64,000 nucleotides of DNA from Geobacteraceae bacterium (GTDB lineage Bacteria; Desulfobacterota; Desulfuromonadia; Desulfuromonadales; BM103), in the NCBI GenBank assembly GCA_024641085.1, contig JAHEDT010000003.1, positions 62,001 through 126,000 of the forward strand, given 5' to 3'. This document shows, in pieces, positions 9,498-19,072 of the stretch. The notes beneath the pieces are model-generated. The model was not told the DNA's origin. It searched no databases and saw only the letters and a list, made by a program, of their open reading frames with translations. Numbering within the stretch: the first letter of the stretch is position 1; the number at the start of each line of letters is the position of its first letter. The position numbers were made by a program, and so were the translations under genes.

Positions 9498-11720
9498 ATG
9501 TCATCGAAGATTATCTGGACAGAAATTGATGAAGCACCCGCATTAGCAACCTACGCTTTCCTCCCGATCGTAAAGGCATTCTGCAAAGGAACGGGCGTTA
9601 CAGTCGAAACCAGGGACATTTCCCTGTCTGGTCGAGTTATCGCGAATTTCCCTGAAAATTTGACCGCAGAACAAAAAGTTCCTGACTACCTCTCCGAGCT
9701 TGGCGAACTGGTCAAGACTCCCGAAGCCAACATCATCAAGCTACCGAACATCAGCGCCTCGATTCCACAGCTCCAGGACTGCATCAAGGAGCTGCAGGGT
9801 AAAGGCTACAATATCCCCAGCTATCCGGAAGAGGCCAACACCCCGGCAGAAAAGGAACTGCAGGCCCGTTTCGCCAAGTGTCTCGGTTCCGCTGTCAACC
9901 CGGTGCTGCGTGAAGGCAACTCCGACCGTCGCGCTGCTGCTTCGGTCAAGAAGTTTGCCCAGAAAAATCCGCACCGCATGATGCAGGACTGGCCCGAAGT
10001 CTCCCAGTGCCGGGTTGCTCACATGAACGGCGGCGATTTCTACGAAACTGAAAAATCGGTGACCATGGACAAGGCTGACACCGTCAAGATCCAGTTTGTG
10101 GATGCTGCTGGTCATGTGACCGTGAAGAAGGAAGGCCTGGCCCTGAAGGCCGGTGAAGTACTAGACAGTTCGGTTATGAAGGTTGCTGCACTGCGTGATT
10201 TCTACGCCAAGACCGCAGCCGAAGCCAAAGAAAAGGGCGTTCTGCTCTCCCTGCACCTCAAAGCGACCATGATGAAGATCTCCGATCCGATCATGTTTGG
10301 CCACTGTGTCTCGGTATACTTCAAGGAGGCCCTTGACAAGCATGCCGAAACTCTGAAATCGATCGGCGCCAACCCGAACTACGGCATGGCTGACATCCTT
10401 GCCAAGCTCAACAAGCTTCCTGCTGACAAAAAATCCGAGATCGAAGCCGATATCAACGCCTGCTATGCAAACCAGCCGGCACTGGCCATGGTCGACTCTC
10501 GCAAGAACATCACGAACCTGCATGTACCGAACGATATCATTGTCGACGCCTCCATGCCCAACGTTGTACGCGACGGCGGCCGGATGTGGAACCTGCAGGA
10601 CCAGCTTCAGGATACCATCGCCATGGTTCCTGACCGCTGCTATGCAACCATATACCGCGAGATCGTTGAAGACGCCAAGCGTAACGGCCAGTTCAACCCG
10701 GCCACCATGGGCAGCGTCGCCAACGTCGGTCTGATGGCCCAGAAGGCCGAAGAATACGGCTCCCATGACAAGACCTTCGAAGCTCCTTCAACCGGAAAAT
10801 TCCAGGTCGTCGACTCCGCTGGCAAGGTTCTGCTTGAGCAGCCGGTCGATACGGGCGACATCTACCGCTCCAGCCAGGCCAAAGACATTCCGATCAAGGA
10901 CTGGGTCAAACTGGCAGTAACCCGCGCCAAGGCTTCAGGCGAACCGGCCATTTTCTGGCTCGACGAAAAGCGCGGCCACGATGCCGAGATCATCAAGAAA
11001 GTCAACAAGTATCTGCCAGAATTCGATACGACCGGGTTGGACATCCGCATCATGACTCCTGTCGATGCGATGAACTTCTCGCTCGAGAGGGTTCGCAAAG
11101 GGCTGAACACCATCTCCGTCACAGGCAACGTACTGAGAGATTACCTCACCGATCTTTTCCCGATCCTCGAACTGGGCACCAGTGCCCGCATGCTTTCCAT
11201 CGTCCCGTTGTTGGCCGGTGGCGGATTGTTCGAAACCGGTGCCGGCGGTTCGGCTCCTAAGCATGTCCAGCAGTTTCTTAAAGAAGGACACACCCGCTGG
11301 GATTCCTTGGGTGAGTACTGTGCCCTGGTCCCGTCCCTGGAACTGGTTGCCAAAAACTACGACAATGCGAAAGCCGCCGTTCTGGCCGAGACTCTTGATA
11401 CAGCGATTGGCATGTACCTTGAAAACCAGAAACTGCCTTCCCGCAAGGTCAGGGAACTCGACAACCGTGGCAGCAGTTTCTTCCTTGGTTTGTACTGGGC
11501 CCAGGCACTCGCCGCACAGGACAAGGATGCTGACATAAAGGCACGCTTTACCAAGGTCGCCAAGCAATTGGCAGAGAGCGCGACCAAGATCGACCAGGAA
11601 CTGATTGACTGCCAGGGCCAGCCGGTCGACATCGGCGGTTATTTCCGCCCAGACCCGGTTATGGCGGACAAAGCGATGCGCCCCAGCGCCACACTGAACG
11701 CGATCATTGACAAGATTTAA
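9498..11720 (+). CDS. icd: NADP-dependent isocitrate dehydrogenase, monomeric type
   Basis: The 740-residue length and sequence (starts [34 protein letters not shown] around residue 131) identify the monomeric IDH family, unrelated in length to the usual 415-residue homodimer. It converts isocitrate to 2-oxoglutarate with NADP in the cytoplasmic TCA cycle. AAGGAG precedes ATG 9498. The next genes are mdh and korDABC, so the product of this enzyme is the substrate of the enzyme encoded 3.5 kb downstream. Expression is probably controlled by the dyad in its promoter at 9398-9410. The same gene order is known in Geobacter. Confidence 0.95.
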   Translation: MSSKIIWTEIDEAPALATYAFLPIVKAFCKGTGVTVETRDISLSGRVIANFPENLTAEQKVPDYLSELGELVKTPEANIIKLPNISASIPQLQDCIKELQGKGYNIPSYPEEANTPAEKELQARFAKCLGSAVNPVLREGNSDRRAAASVKKFAQKNPHRMMQDWPEVSQCRVAHMNGGDFYETEKSVTMDKADTVKIQFVDAAGHVTVKKEGLALKAGEVLDSSVMKVAALRDFYAKTAAEAKEKGVLLSLHLKATMMKISDPIMFGHCVSVYFKEALDKHAETLKSIGANPNYGMADILAKLNKLPADKKSEIEADINACYANQPALAMVDSRKNITNLHVPNDIIVDASMPNVVRDGGRMWNLQDQLQDTIAMVPDRCYATIYREIVEDAKRNGQFNPATMGSVANVGLMAQKAEEYGSHDKTFEAPSTGKFQVVDSAGKVLLEQPVDTGDIYRSSQAKDIPIKDWVKLAVTRAKASGEPAIFWLDEKRGHDAEIIKKVNKYLPEFDTTGLDIRIMTPVDAMNFSLERVRKGLNTISVTGNVLRDYLTDLFPILELGTSARMLSIVPLLAGGGLFETGAGGSAPKHVQQFLKEGHTRWDSLGEYCALVPSLELVAKNYDNAKAAVLAETLDTAIGMYLENQKLPSRKVRELDNRGSSFFLGLYWAQALAAQDKDADIKARFTKVAKQLAESATKIDQELIDCQGQPVDIGGYFRPDPVMADKAMRPSATLNAIIDKI

Positions 11721-12755
<1,035 letters not shown>

Positions 12756-12780
12756 CCTGCCTCGGCCTCTTTGTGAGTCC

Positions 12781-12815
12781 AAAGAAGGGCAATGGCAACA
12801 TTGCCCTTCTTTCTT
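12781..12815 (+). terminator. Rho-independent terminator after mdh
   Basis: A perfect 14-bp stem (AAAGAAGGGCAATG with CATTGCCCTTCTTT) and 4-base loop GCAA are followed by CTTATCC. It ends the icd-mdh unit 26 bases past the mdh stop and separates it from kor control. Confidence 0.85.
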
Positions 12816-12878
12816 ATCCCGGCAATAATTTGATCTTGATTTCCGAATTTTTTAGCTGCACTAAATATACGGGAAAAA

Positions 12879-12891
12879 GTATACAGTATCC
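12879..12891 (+). promoter_or_regulatory. Candidate operator of the kor operon, related to the icd operator
   Basis: GTATACAGTATCC read on the minus strand is GGATACTGTATAC, sharing the 11-base core ATACTGTATAC with the icd operator at 9398-9410. The flanks also agree (TTT before, CCC after at the same distance). It overlaps a possible -10 (TATACA, 12880-12885), although no good -35 is seen. Confidence 0.6.
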
Positions 12892-12928
12892 AAAATTATT
12901 GTGGAACGAGAGCGGCAATCATGCTATC

Positions 12929-12960
12929 TTTCGCCGCAAAATTCGCCTTTTGCGGCGAAA
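12929..12960 (+). promoter_or_regulatory. Perfect 13-bp inverted repeat in the korD leader
   Basis: TTTCGCCGCAAAA (12929-12941) and its exact complement at 12948-12960 flank a 6-base loop, TTCGCC. It ends 26 bases before the korD start and 10 before its Shine-Dalgarno site. No T-run follows, so it is not an ordinary terminator. A leader hairpin that affects mRNA stability, or a DNA operator, are the alternatives. Confidence 0.6.
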
Positions 12961-12986
12961 TCCAAGAACAAAGGAGACAAACCAGA

Positions 12987-13178
12987 ATGAGTGGTGCCAG
13001 ACTCGAAATCATCGAGCGCAACTGCAAAGGCTGCAGCATCTGCGTTGAATTCTGCCCGAAGAATGTCCTGGAGATGGACGTCTTCCTGGTCACGGCCCCG
13101 CGGCCGGAAGACTGCATCAAGTGCATGCAGTGCGAGCTGCTCTGCCCGGACTTCGCCATCAAGGTCCATGACGAGTAA
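12987..13178 (+). CDS. korD: 2-Oxoglutarate:ferredoxin oxidoreductase, ferredoxin-like delta subunit
   Basis: This is a 63-residue protein with two 4Fe-4S motifs, CKGCSICVEFCP and CIKCMQCELLCP, in a compact 2[4Fe-4S] ferredoxin fold. It passes electrons from the KorAB catalytic core to ferredoxin. ATG 12987 has AAGGAG about 10 bases upstream; a longer reading would run through the leader hairpin. korA starts 29 bases downstream, and the order korD-korA-korB-korC matches known Geobacter operons. The first half of the protein is family-typical (GARLEIIERNCKGCSIC). Confidence 0.9.
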   Translation: MSGARLEIIERNCKGCSICVEFCPKNVLEMDVFLVTAPRPEDCIKCMQCELLCPDFAIKVHDE

Positions 13179-13207
13179 ACGTCTATTTCTATACAAGGAG
13201 AGTGAAC

Positions 13208-14341
13208 GTGGCTAAAAAAGTTGCTCTGTTACAGGGGAACCAAGCCTGTGCCGCCGGCGCCGTATACGCTGGTTGCAAATTCTTTGGTGGCTACCCCATC
13301 ACCCCGTCGACCGAGGTCGCCGAGGAGCTGTCGATTTCGCTGCCAAAAGTCGGCGGTAAGTTTATCCAGATGGAAGATGAGATCGGCGCCATGGCTTCGG
13401 TGATCGGCGCTTCCTTGACCGGTATGAAATCGTTAACCGCGACTTCTGGCCCCGGCGTCTCCCTCAAGCAGGAGCTGATCGGCTATGCCTGCATCGCTGA
13501 AGTTCCCTGCGTCATCATCAACGTCATGCGCGGCGGTCCGTCCACCGGCATGCCGACTGGCCCCGGCCAATCCGATGTCATGCAGGCCATGTGGGGGACC
13601 CATGGTGATCATGCCGCCATCGCCCTGGTGCCGAGTTCGGTACAGGAGATTTTCAGCGAAACGGTGCGCGCCTTCAACCTGGCCGAGAAATACCGCATGC
13701 CGGTACAGGTCCTGTTTGATGAGATCGTCGGCCACATGCGCGAGCGCATCGTATTCCCCGAGCCAGGCGAACTCGAAGTTATCGATCGCGAAGCTCCGAC
13801 TGATGGCCCTGACACCTACAAGCCCTATGACTCCACCAAGGGCCAGATTCCGCCACTGGCGTCTTTCGGCTCCGGGTACAAGTTCCATGTCACCGGCCTG
13901 AACAAGGCCGATGACGGTTTCCCGACCACCAAGGCCAGCCTGGTCGACGCCGAAGAACGCCGCCAGGTCGACAAGGTCATGGACAATGTCGCCGATATCG
14001 AATCGAATGAAGAGTACCTGACCGAGGACGCCGAGGTCGTGATCTGGGCCTTCGGTTCGACCGCCCGTTCCGCCCGCTACGCTGTTAACGAGCTGCGCAA
14101 GGAAGGGATCAAGGCCGGTCTGTTCCGCCCCATCACGCTCTGGCCCTTCCCTACGAAACGTACGGCCGAGTTGGCTGTTCAGTGCAAGGCGATCGTGGTG
14201 GCCGAGATGAACCTCGGCCAGATGATCCACGAAGTCGAGCGTGCGGCCAAGGGCAACTGCGTCGTCGCTGGGGAATTCCGGGTCGACGGCGAACCGATCA
14301 ATCCCGCGCAGATCATGAAGAAAGTCAAGGAGGTCCTCTAA
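13208..14341 (+). CDS. korA: 2-Oxoglutarate:ferredoxin oxidoreductase, alpha subunit
   Basis: The 377-residue subunit has the pyrimidine-binding domain of 2-oxoacid oxidoreductases (GGYPITPSTEVAEEL near residue 28) and a middle domain with GGPSTGMPTGPGQSD. With KorB it decarboxylates 2-oxoglutarate to succinyl-CoA and reduces ferredoxin; the reaction is reversible and also serves reductive carboxylation. GTG 13208 is chosen because AAGGAG lies 7 bases before it, while the in-frame GTG at 13202 nearly touches that site. Its stop overlaps the korB start (TAATG), so the two are translationally coupled. Confidence 0.95.
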   Translation: MAKKVALLQGNQACAAGAVYAGCKFFGGYPITPSTEVAEELSISLPKVGGKFIQMEDEIGAMASVIGASLTGMKSLTATSGPGVSLKQELIGYACIAEVPCVIINVMRGGPSTGMPTGPGQSDVMQAMWGTHGDHAAIALVPSSVQEIFSETVRAFNLAEKYRMPVQVLFDEIVGHMRERIVFPEPGELEVIDREAPTDGPDTYKPYDSTKGQIPPLASFGSGYKFHVTGLNKADDGFPTTKASLVDAEERRQVDKVMDNVADIESNEEYLTEDAEVVIWAFGSTARSARYAVNELRKEGIKAGLFRPITLWPFPTKRTAELAVQCKAIVVAEMNLGQMIHEVERAAKGNCVVAGEFRVDGEPINPAQIMKKVKEVL

Positions 14342-15159
14342 TGGCTTACGATTACGAAAAGTCGATCCGTCCCGGCAAGCTGCCGCACATCTGGTGCCCG
14401 GGCTGCGGCCACGGCATTGTCATGAAGGGCCTGATCCGGGCCATGGACACCTGCGGCCTGGACCGCAAGAATACTGCTATCGTCTCCGGCATCGGCTGCG
14501 CCAGCCGCCTCCCCGGCTACCTCGATGCCTGCACCCTGCACACTGCCCATGGCCGTGCTGCGGCCTTTGCCACTGGAGTCAAGATGGCCAAGCCGGAGAT
14601 GACCGTGATCTGCTGTGGTGGTGACGGCGACGGGACTGCCATCGGCGGCAACCACTTCATCCATGCCTGCCGCCGCAACATTGACATGACCTACGTGCTG
14701 ATGAACAATTTCATCTACGGCATGACCGGCGGTCAGTTCTCACCTTGCACCCCCACCGGTGCCAAGGCGTCGACGACCCCTTACGGCAATCCCGACCCGA
14801 TCTTCGACATCTCCAAGCTGGCCATCGGAGCCGGTGCCACCTTCGTGGCCCGGACCACCGCGGCACACCCCCGCGAGATCGACAAGCTGATTGTTCAGGG
14901 AATTCAGCACAAGGGGATGTCCATCATTGAGGTCCTGGACGACTGCCCGACCACCTATGGCCGCCGCAACAAGTTCCGCTCCGTCGTTGATATGATGAAG
15001 CATCTCAAGGCCAACGCAGTGCCGATCAAGGCGGCCGCCAAAATGACTGCCGAGCAGCTTCAAGGCAAGTTCCTGACCGGCGTGTTGTTTCACGATACCG
15101 AGAAGCCAGAGTACTGTGCCCAGTACGCTGAAGTTATCAAGAAGGCGCAAGGCGCCTGA
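14341..15159 (+). CDS. korB: 2-Oxoglutarate:ferredoxin oxidoreductase, beta subunit
   Basis: The 272-residue TPP-binding subunit has WCPGCGHG near residue 19 and the thiamine motif GGDGDGTAIGGNHFIHA, followed by the Mg/TPP-contact sequence NNFIYGMTGGQ. It forms the active site with KorA. ATG 14341 overlaps the korA stop by one base, which decides the start over upstream in-frame codons. korC follows after 24 bases with its own AAGGAG. Confidence 0.95.
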   Translation: MAYDYEKSIRPGKLPHIWCPGCGHGIVMKGLIRAMDTCGLDRKNTAIVSGIGCASRLPGYLDACTLHTAHGRAAAFATGVKMAKPEMTVICCGGDGDGTAIGGNHFIHACRRNIDMTYVLMNNFIYGMTGGQFSPCTPTGAKASTTPYGNPDPIFDISKLAIGAGATFVARTTAAHPREIDKLIVQGIQHKGMSIIEVLDDCPTTYGRRNKFRSVVDMMKHLKANAVPIKAAAKMTAEQLQGKFLTGVLFHDTEKPEYCAQYAEVIKKAQGA

Positions 15160-15183
15160 TCATTACACTAAGGAGAAAGAACC

Positions 15184-15732
15184 ATGGCTGAACGTTATGA
15201 GCTTCGCTTTTCCGGTGCGGGTGGTCAGGGCCTGATCACCGCCGGAATCATCCTCGCCGAGGCCGCTTCCATCATTGAAGGCAGAAGTGCCGTGCAGTCA
15301 CAGAGCTACGGCCCTGAAGCCCGTGGCGGCGCTTCGAAGTCCGAGGTCATCATCTCTGACCAACCAATTGACTATCCCAAGGCAACGATTGTCGACGCCT
15401 GCCTGGCCATGACCCAGGAAGCCGCCGACAAATACGCGAACGGCATCAAGGAAGGTGGCCTGCTGCTGCTCGACGCCGACTTCGTGCAACGTGCCCCGCA
15501 GGGTAATTTCAAGGTGTACCGCTTGCCGATCATGCGCATGGCCAAGGAAGACATCGGCCGTGAGATTGTCGCCAACGTCGTCGCCCTCGGAGCGATGATT
15601 GGTCTGACCGGTGTGGTTACCAAGGAAGCCGGTGAGCAGGCGGTTCTGCGCAAGGTGCCCGAAGCTTTCAAGGAGTTGAACAAAAAGGCTTACAATATGG
15701 GTTATGAAAAAGGCAAGGAACTGATTAACTGA
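15184..15732 (+). CDS. korC: 2-Oxoglutarate:ferredoxin oxidoreductase, gamma subunit
   Basis: The 182-residue protein is the gamma domain of the oxidoreductase, starting ERYELRFSGAGGQGLITAG with the Gly-rich loop typical of the family, then QSQSYGPEARGGASKSEVI. It completes the KorABCD complex. It is the last gene of the operon: a strong terminator lies 25 bases after its stop. AAGGAG is 9 bases before ATG 15184. Confidence 0.93.
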   Translation: MAERYELRFSGAGGQGLITAGIILAEAASIIEGRSAVQSQSYGPEARGGASKSEVIISDQPIDYPKATIVDACLAMTQEAADKYANGIKEGGLLLLDADFVQRAPQGNFKVYRLPIMRMAKEDIGREIVANVVALGAMIGLTGVVTKEAGEQAVLRKVPEAFKELNKKAYNMGYEKGKELIN

Positions 15733-15756
15733 ACATTGTACAATCCCAGCAATACA

Positions 15757-15790
15757 AACCCCGGCAGATCACATCTGCCGGGGTTTTCTT
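15757..15790 (+). terminator. Rho-independent terminator of korDABC
   Basis: A perfect 13-bp stem (AACCCCGGCAGAT with ATCTGCCGGGGTT) with a 3-base loop is followed by TTTCTTTCC. It closes the kor operon. Confidence 0.9.
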
Positions 15791-16030
15791 TCCTGTCCTA
15801 TCATTAAAGAGATGCCGAGGTTGAAGCTCGAGAAAGACTGAAGCACTCCTCTGAAGCAAGAATTTCATTTCGAGCTCTCTTGCATCATCTTCCAGGTATC
15901 GTTAACCGCCATCATTTAGTTGTATCCAGGCAAGGCCATAAGTATCATTTTGTTGCCGCCTTGATATTGACATACTGGGTACTGAGACATAATTTATCAG
16001 GATCTGAAAACCATTTTCGGAGCACTCACC
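15791..16030. other. Intergenic region before the FmdB-like gene
   Basis: No gene seen. The stretch should hold the promoter of the zinc-ribbon gene; TTGACA at 15967-15972 is a possible -35, followed at 17 bases by an imperfect -10 region near GAGACA/TAATTT. Confidence 0.3.
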
Positions 16031-16519
16031 ATGCCTGTTTATGAATTCTATTGTGCAGACTGCCACGCTATCTTCAACTTTTTTTCACGACGGGTGCGTA
16101 CCGACAAAAGCCCGTCCTGTCCGCGCTGCAACAAGCCCGGCCTCAAAAAACTGGTTTCCAACTTCGCCATCTCCCGCAACCTTCAGGAGCAGGAGAACGG
16201 AATGCCGGATCTCGATGCGTCGAAAATGGAACAGGCCATGATGGCCCTGGCCGGCGAGATGGAAAGTATGAACGAGGACGACCCGAAAGCCATGGCCAGC
16301 TTCATGCGCAGGTTCTCCAATATGACCGGCATCAATCTCGGCGATAGCGCCGAAGAGGCTTTGAGCCGTCTCGAAGCCGGTGAGGATCCGGAACAGGTCG
16401 AAGCGGAGATGGGCGACCTGTTCGATGGCGACAACCTCTTCAGTCAGAAAAAGCTCAGGGGTCTGAAGAAAAGATACCTGCCACCGGAACATGATGATAC
16501 GCTTTACAGCCTTGACTAA
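16031..16519 (+). CDS. FmdB-family zinc-ribbon protein
   Basis: The 162-residue protein opens with the FmdB zinc ribbon, PVYEFYCADCHAIFNFF followed by SCPRCNKPGLKKLVSNFAI, a C-x2-C...C-x2-C site in the first 40 residues. The rest is acidic and Met-rich (MEQAMMALAGEMESMNEDD) and may be a helical partner-binding segment. Function in this family is mostly unknown; a regulatory or adaptor role is often proposed. GGAG lies 8 bases before the ATG. It is transcribed alone toward fbp, with a shared bidirectional terminator between them. Confidence 0.8.
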   Translation: MPVYEFYCADCHAIFNFFSRRVRTDKSPSCPRCNKPGLKKLVSNFAISRNLQEQENGMPDLDASKMEQAMMALAGEMESMNEDDPKAMASFMRRFSNMTGINLGDSAEEALSRLEAGEDPEQVEAEMGDLFDGDNLFSQKKLRGLKKRYLPPEHDDTLYSLD

Positions 16520-16540
16520 GCAGTCCGGCATTCAACATGA

Positions 16541-16580
16541 TGAGAAAGGGGCCAGCATCGCGATGCCGGCCCCTTTCTCA
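16541..16580. terminator. Bidirectional terminator between the FmdB-like gene and fbp
   Basis: A 13-bp outer stem (TGAGAAAGGGGCC with GGCCCCTTTCTCA) encloses a smaller stem GCATC-GC-GATGC. It sits between two convergent genes, 21 bases past one stop and 28 from the other. The pyrimidine tract CCCCTTTCTCATT or its mirror can serve either strand. Confidence 0.8.
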
Positions 16581-16608
16581 TTAGCGACAAATTGCCGGGC
16601 CTGACCCG

Positions 16609-17553
16609 TCAGCCTTCCTCTTCGCGAATACACTGTTCAGCCAAGGCCACAGCGGCCGGCGTGCCGATGAATACCGGCGCACGCAAATCGACGCTGTCCG
16701 GCTCGATATCGAGAATCCGCCGGCGACCATCCGAAGCTGCACCACCGGCCTGCTCGACCAGGAAAGCCATGGGGTTCAGTTCGTAGAGCAGGCGCAGCTT
16801 ACCCGACGGCGCGTCGGTCAGATGCGGGTACATGAAAACCCCGCCACGCTTGATCAGCAGCTGGTTGATATCAGGGACAAAACCTCCGGAATAGCGCAGC
16901 TTGGTACCGTTCTCTTCGAGGGTACGGGCAAACCTCTCCGTACCTGGAGTGTATTTGCTGCGCAGACCGCCCGGCGAATAAATCCTGGCTGGCCCGGTCA
17001 TTCGGATATTCTGGTAGTTCAGCGTATACTCCATCAGGCTGTTCATACCGAATTCGTGCACACCCTTTCCCGTCGAATAGACAAGCGTCGTACGCGGTCC
17101 GTACAAGATGTACATCGCCGCAACCTGGTTGCGGCCGGGTTGCAACAGGTTGCCCCCCTTGTAGATGGACACGATCGTGCCCACGGCCATGTTGACATCA
17201 ACCAGCGAAGAACCGTCGAGCGGATCGAAGGCCACGGAGAACTTGTCTTCGTTGTCCGGGTCGATCGAGACAACTTCGTCGCTTTCCTCGGAGACCAGGT
17301 TGGCCACCACGCCGGAATGTCTGAGCCGCTTGATGATGATCCGGTCGGAGAGCACGTCCAGGGCAAGCTGTTTTTCGCCGTAGAGGTTCGAGGTCCCCGC
17401 CATGCCCAGATCACCGGTGCGAATGGCATTGATGATGTATTTGGACGCATCGGCAATCTCGCAGATCAGGCGGGTTAGATCCCGGTCCTCGTCATTCTCA
17501 CGCAGATGACGGCGCAGATCGATCTGCAATGGTGTCGAATTGAAATGCTCCAC
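16609..17553 (-). CDS. fbp: Fructose-1,6-bisphosphatase, class I
   Basis: The 314-residue enzyme removes the 1-phosphate of fructose 1,6-bisphosphate in gluconeogenesis. The metal-site motifs are SEESDEV and the family signature FDPLDGSSLVD; the substrate segment is YSGGFVPDINQLL. GTG 17553 (EHFNSTPLQIDLRRHL) is chosen because AAGGAG lies 8 bases upstream; the open frame extends another 80 codons but that part is not FBPase-like. It is a monocistronic gene divergent from the coiled-coil gene at 17722, with a dyad between them. Together with glgC it points to sugar and glycogen storage from central metabolites. Confidence 0.95.
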   Translation of the reverse strand: MEHFNSTPLQIDLRRHLRENDEDRDLTRLICEIADASKYIINAIRTGDLGMAGTSNLYGEKQLALDVLSDRIIIKRLRHSGVVANLVSEESDEVVSIDPDNEDKFSVAFDPLDGSSLVDVNMAVGTIVSIYKGGNLLQPGRNQVAAMYILYGPRTTLVYSTGKGVHEFGMNSLMEYTLNYQNIRMTGPARIYSPGGLRSKYTPGTERFARTLEENGTKLRYSGGFVPDINQLLIKRGGVFMYPHLTDAPSGKLRLLYELNPMAFLVEQAGGAASDGRRRILDIEPDSVDLRAPVFIGTPAAVALAEQCIREEEG

Positions 17554-17650
17554 GGCAAGACTCCTTATAGCCAGGCAATTTGCAGGTGGCACCAGTTTAG
17601 ACCAAATGAACCTGACCGGCAAGTCAGACCTCAAACCCTCTGGCAGTCCC

Positions 17651-17697
17651 TTGACGACCTGGATATAGCTGATAGTATAAAATATCAAAGATACTAT
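17651..17697 (+). promoter_or_regulatory. Candidate promoter and dyad upstream of the coiled-coil gene
   Basis: TTGACG (17651-17656) and TAGTAT (17673-17678) are 16 bases apart. The -10 region overlaps one arm of an inverted repeat ATAGTAT-N12-ATACTAT (17672-17678 and 17691-17697). Such a dyad between divergent genes may be an operator for the 17722 gene, fbp, or both. Confidence 0.35.
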
Positions 17698-17721
17698 TAT
17701 CTTACGGGATTGGAGCTCGCC

Positions 17722-18153
17722 ATGACTGATCAGGAGAAACAGAAGCCGCCAGCAATGGAAGTCAATGCACCGGATGAAGTCCATGATGAACACCCCTCAG
17801 AGCAACATGATCGTTTCCGGGAAACCACCGACAAGATCTGGGGGAGTACCAAGCATGCTTGGAGCACTGCGACCTTTAAAGCCAACCAGTACAAAAAACT
17901 GGTCCAGAAGAAAATTGACCTTGCGGCCCTGCACAAGAAGATCGGTGCGGCCCACGCCGACCTCGGCAAGTTGATTGATGATCTACGCGAGGAGGGGAAA
18001 AAGAACATCATGAACCTGGCCGAAGTCAGGGAAATCCTGACCCGTCTCGATGAATTGAAAACGGAAGCGGCAGCGCTTGAAGAAGAGATCGAGCAGATCA
18101 GGACCGAAGGGCTGCCGCACAATGAAGAGATACCGGAACAAAAAAACGCATAA
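17722..18153 (+). CDS. Predicted coiled-coil protein of unknown function
   Basis: This is a 143-residue protein I do not recognise. It is highly charged and lacks a signal peptide or membrane segment. After a disordered acidic start (EVNAPDEVHDEHPSEQHD), residues about 40-125 form a probable long helix pair: AHADLGKLIDDLREEGKKNI, then a heptad-rich region ILTRLDELKTEAAALEEEIEQI. A single conserved-looking helix KANQYKKLVQKKIDLAALHKKIG may bind a partner. GGAG is 6 bases before ATG 17722. It is monocistronic, ended by a hairpin at 18170. A structural or regulatory role is all that can be said. Confidence 0.65.
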   Translation: MTDQEKQKPPAMEVNAPDEVHDEHPSEQHDRFRETTDKIWGSTKHAWSTATFKANQYKKLVQKKIDLAALHKKIGAAHADLGKLIDDLREEGKKNIMNLAEVREILTRLDELKTEAAALEEEIEQIRTEGLPHNEEIPEQKNA

Positions 18154-18169
18154 TTCACTCTTCCTGGCG

Positions 18170-18205
18170 GGCCTGCCAGTCGCGAGGATTGGCAGGCCTC
18201 TTTAT
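18170..18205 (+). terminator. Terminator after the coiled-coil gene
   Basis: A 9-bp stem (GGCCTGCCA with TGGCAGGCC) with an 11-base loop is followed by TCTTTATT. It lies 16 bases past the stop and also faces the convergent suhB-like gene. Confidence 0.7.
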
Positions 18206-18270
18206 TCGGCGGTCACGTTAGAGATCGGCAATGGACAACCTTGGACCTGCACCGTCAGCAAGACTCGATC

Positions 18271-19062
18271 TCAGGCGGGCAAGTCATCACGGGGGCGACA
18301 TCCCTGCTGAAGGATCGTCTGCATTTCAGCGTGGATCAGGCCGTTGCTGGCCAGGCATTCGAGGCAATCAAGTCCCATCGAACAGCCATCAAAATCACTC
18401 ACCATGCCGCCAGCCGCCTCCACCAGCAAAACCCCGGCGGCAAGATCCCAGGGTTTGAGCTTCATCTCCCAGAAGCCGTCAAAACGCCCGGCGGCCACAC
18501 TGGCCAGGTCAAGACTGGCAACTCCCGGCCGTCGACACGCCTGGGCCGCCTTCTGGAAGTGGTTAAAATGATCGTAGTTGTTCGCTCTGCACTGCTTGTG
18601 ATCGTAGGCAAATCCGGTCGCCAACAGCGCATGCTCCAGTGAAGCGATCGTGGAAACCCTCAGGCGGCGATCATTCAGAAACGCCCCGACGCAGCGCTCG
18701 GCCCAATAAAAATCACCCATGTACGGATTGTATACGGCGCCGAGTTCCAGGCGGCCACTCACTTCTAATGCGACTGAGACCGCAAACCACGGGAAGCCGT
18801 GGGCGTAATTCGTCGTGCCGTCGAGCGGATCAATGATCCAGCGATACTCCGATTGCGGTCGGCAATAATCACTCTCCTCTGCCAGGATTTCATGGTCGGG
18901 GAACCGCTCGGTGATCAGTTTGACGATCAGGGACTCCGACATCCGGTCCGCTTCGGTCACCAGATCGTAATCCCCCTTGAATTCAACCCGTATGTCGCGC
19001 TCGAACTTTTCCATGAGCACTTGACCCGCTTCACGGACAGCCCTGTTGAGTAGATTCTTCAT
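18271..19062 (-). CDS. Inositol monophosphatase family protein (SuhB-like)
   Basis: The 263-residue protein has the Mg-dependent phosphatase motifs EESDYC, then WIIDPLDGTTNYAHGFPWF, and the C-terminal WDLAAGVLLVEAAGG. These form the metal site of inositol-1-phosphatase, SuhB and related sugar or nucleotide phosphatases. The true substrate cannot be told from sequence. It starts 10 bases after the stop of the EI24 gene on the same strand and is probably co-transcribed with it. Confidence 0.9.
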   Translation of the reverse strand: MKNLLNRAVREAGQVLMEKFERDIRVEFKGDYDLVTEADRMSESLIVKLITERFPDHEILAEESDYCRPQSEYRWIIDPLDGTTNYAHGFPWFAVSVALEVSGRLELGAVYNPYMGDFYWAERCVGAFLNDRRLRVSTIASLEHALLATGFAYDHKQCRANNYDHFNHFQKAAQACRRPGVASLDLASVAAGRFDGFWEMKLKPWDLAAGVLLVEAAGGMVSDFDGCSMGLDCLECLASNGLIHAEMQTILQQGCRPRDDLPA

Positions 19063-19072
19063 GGCAACCGCC

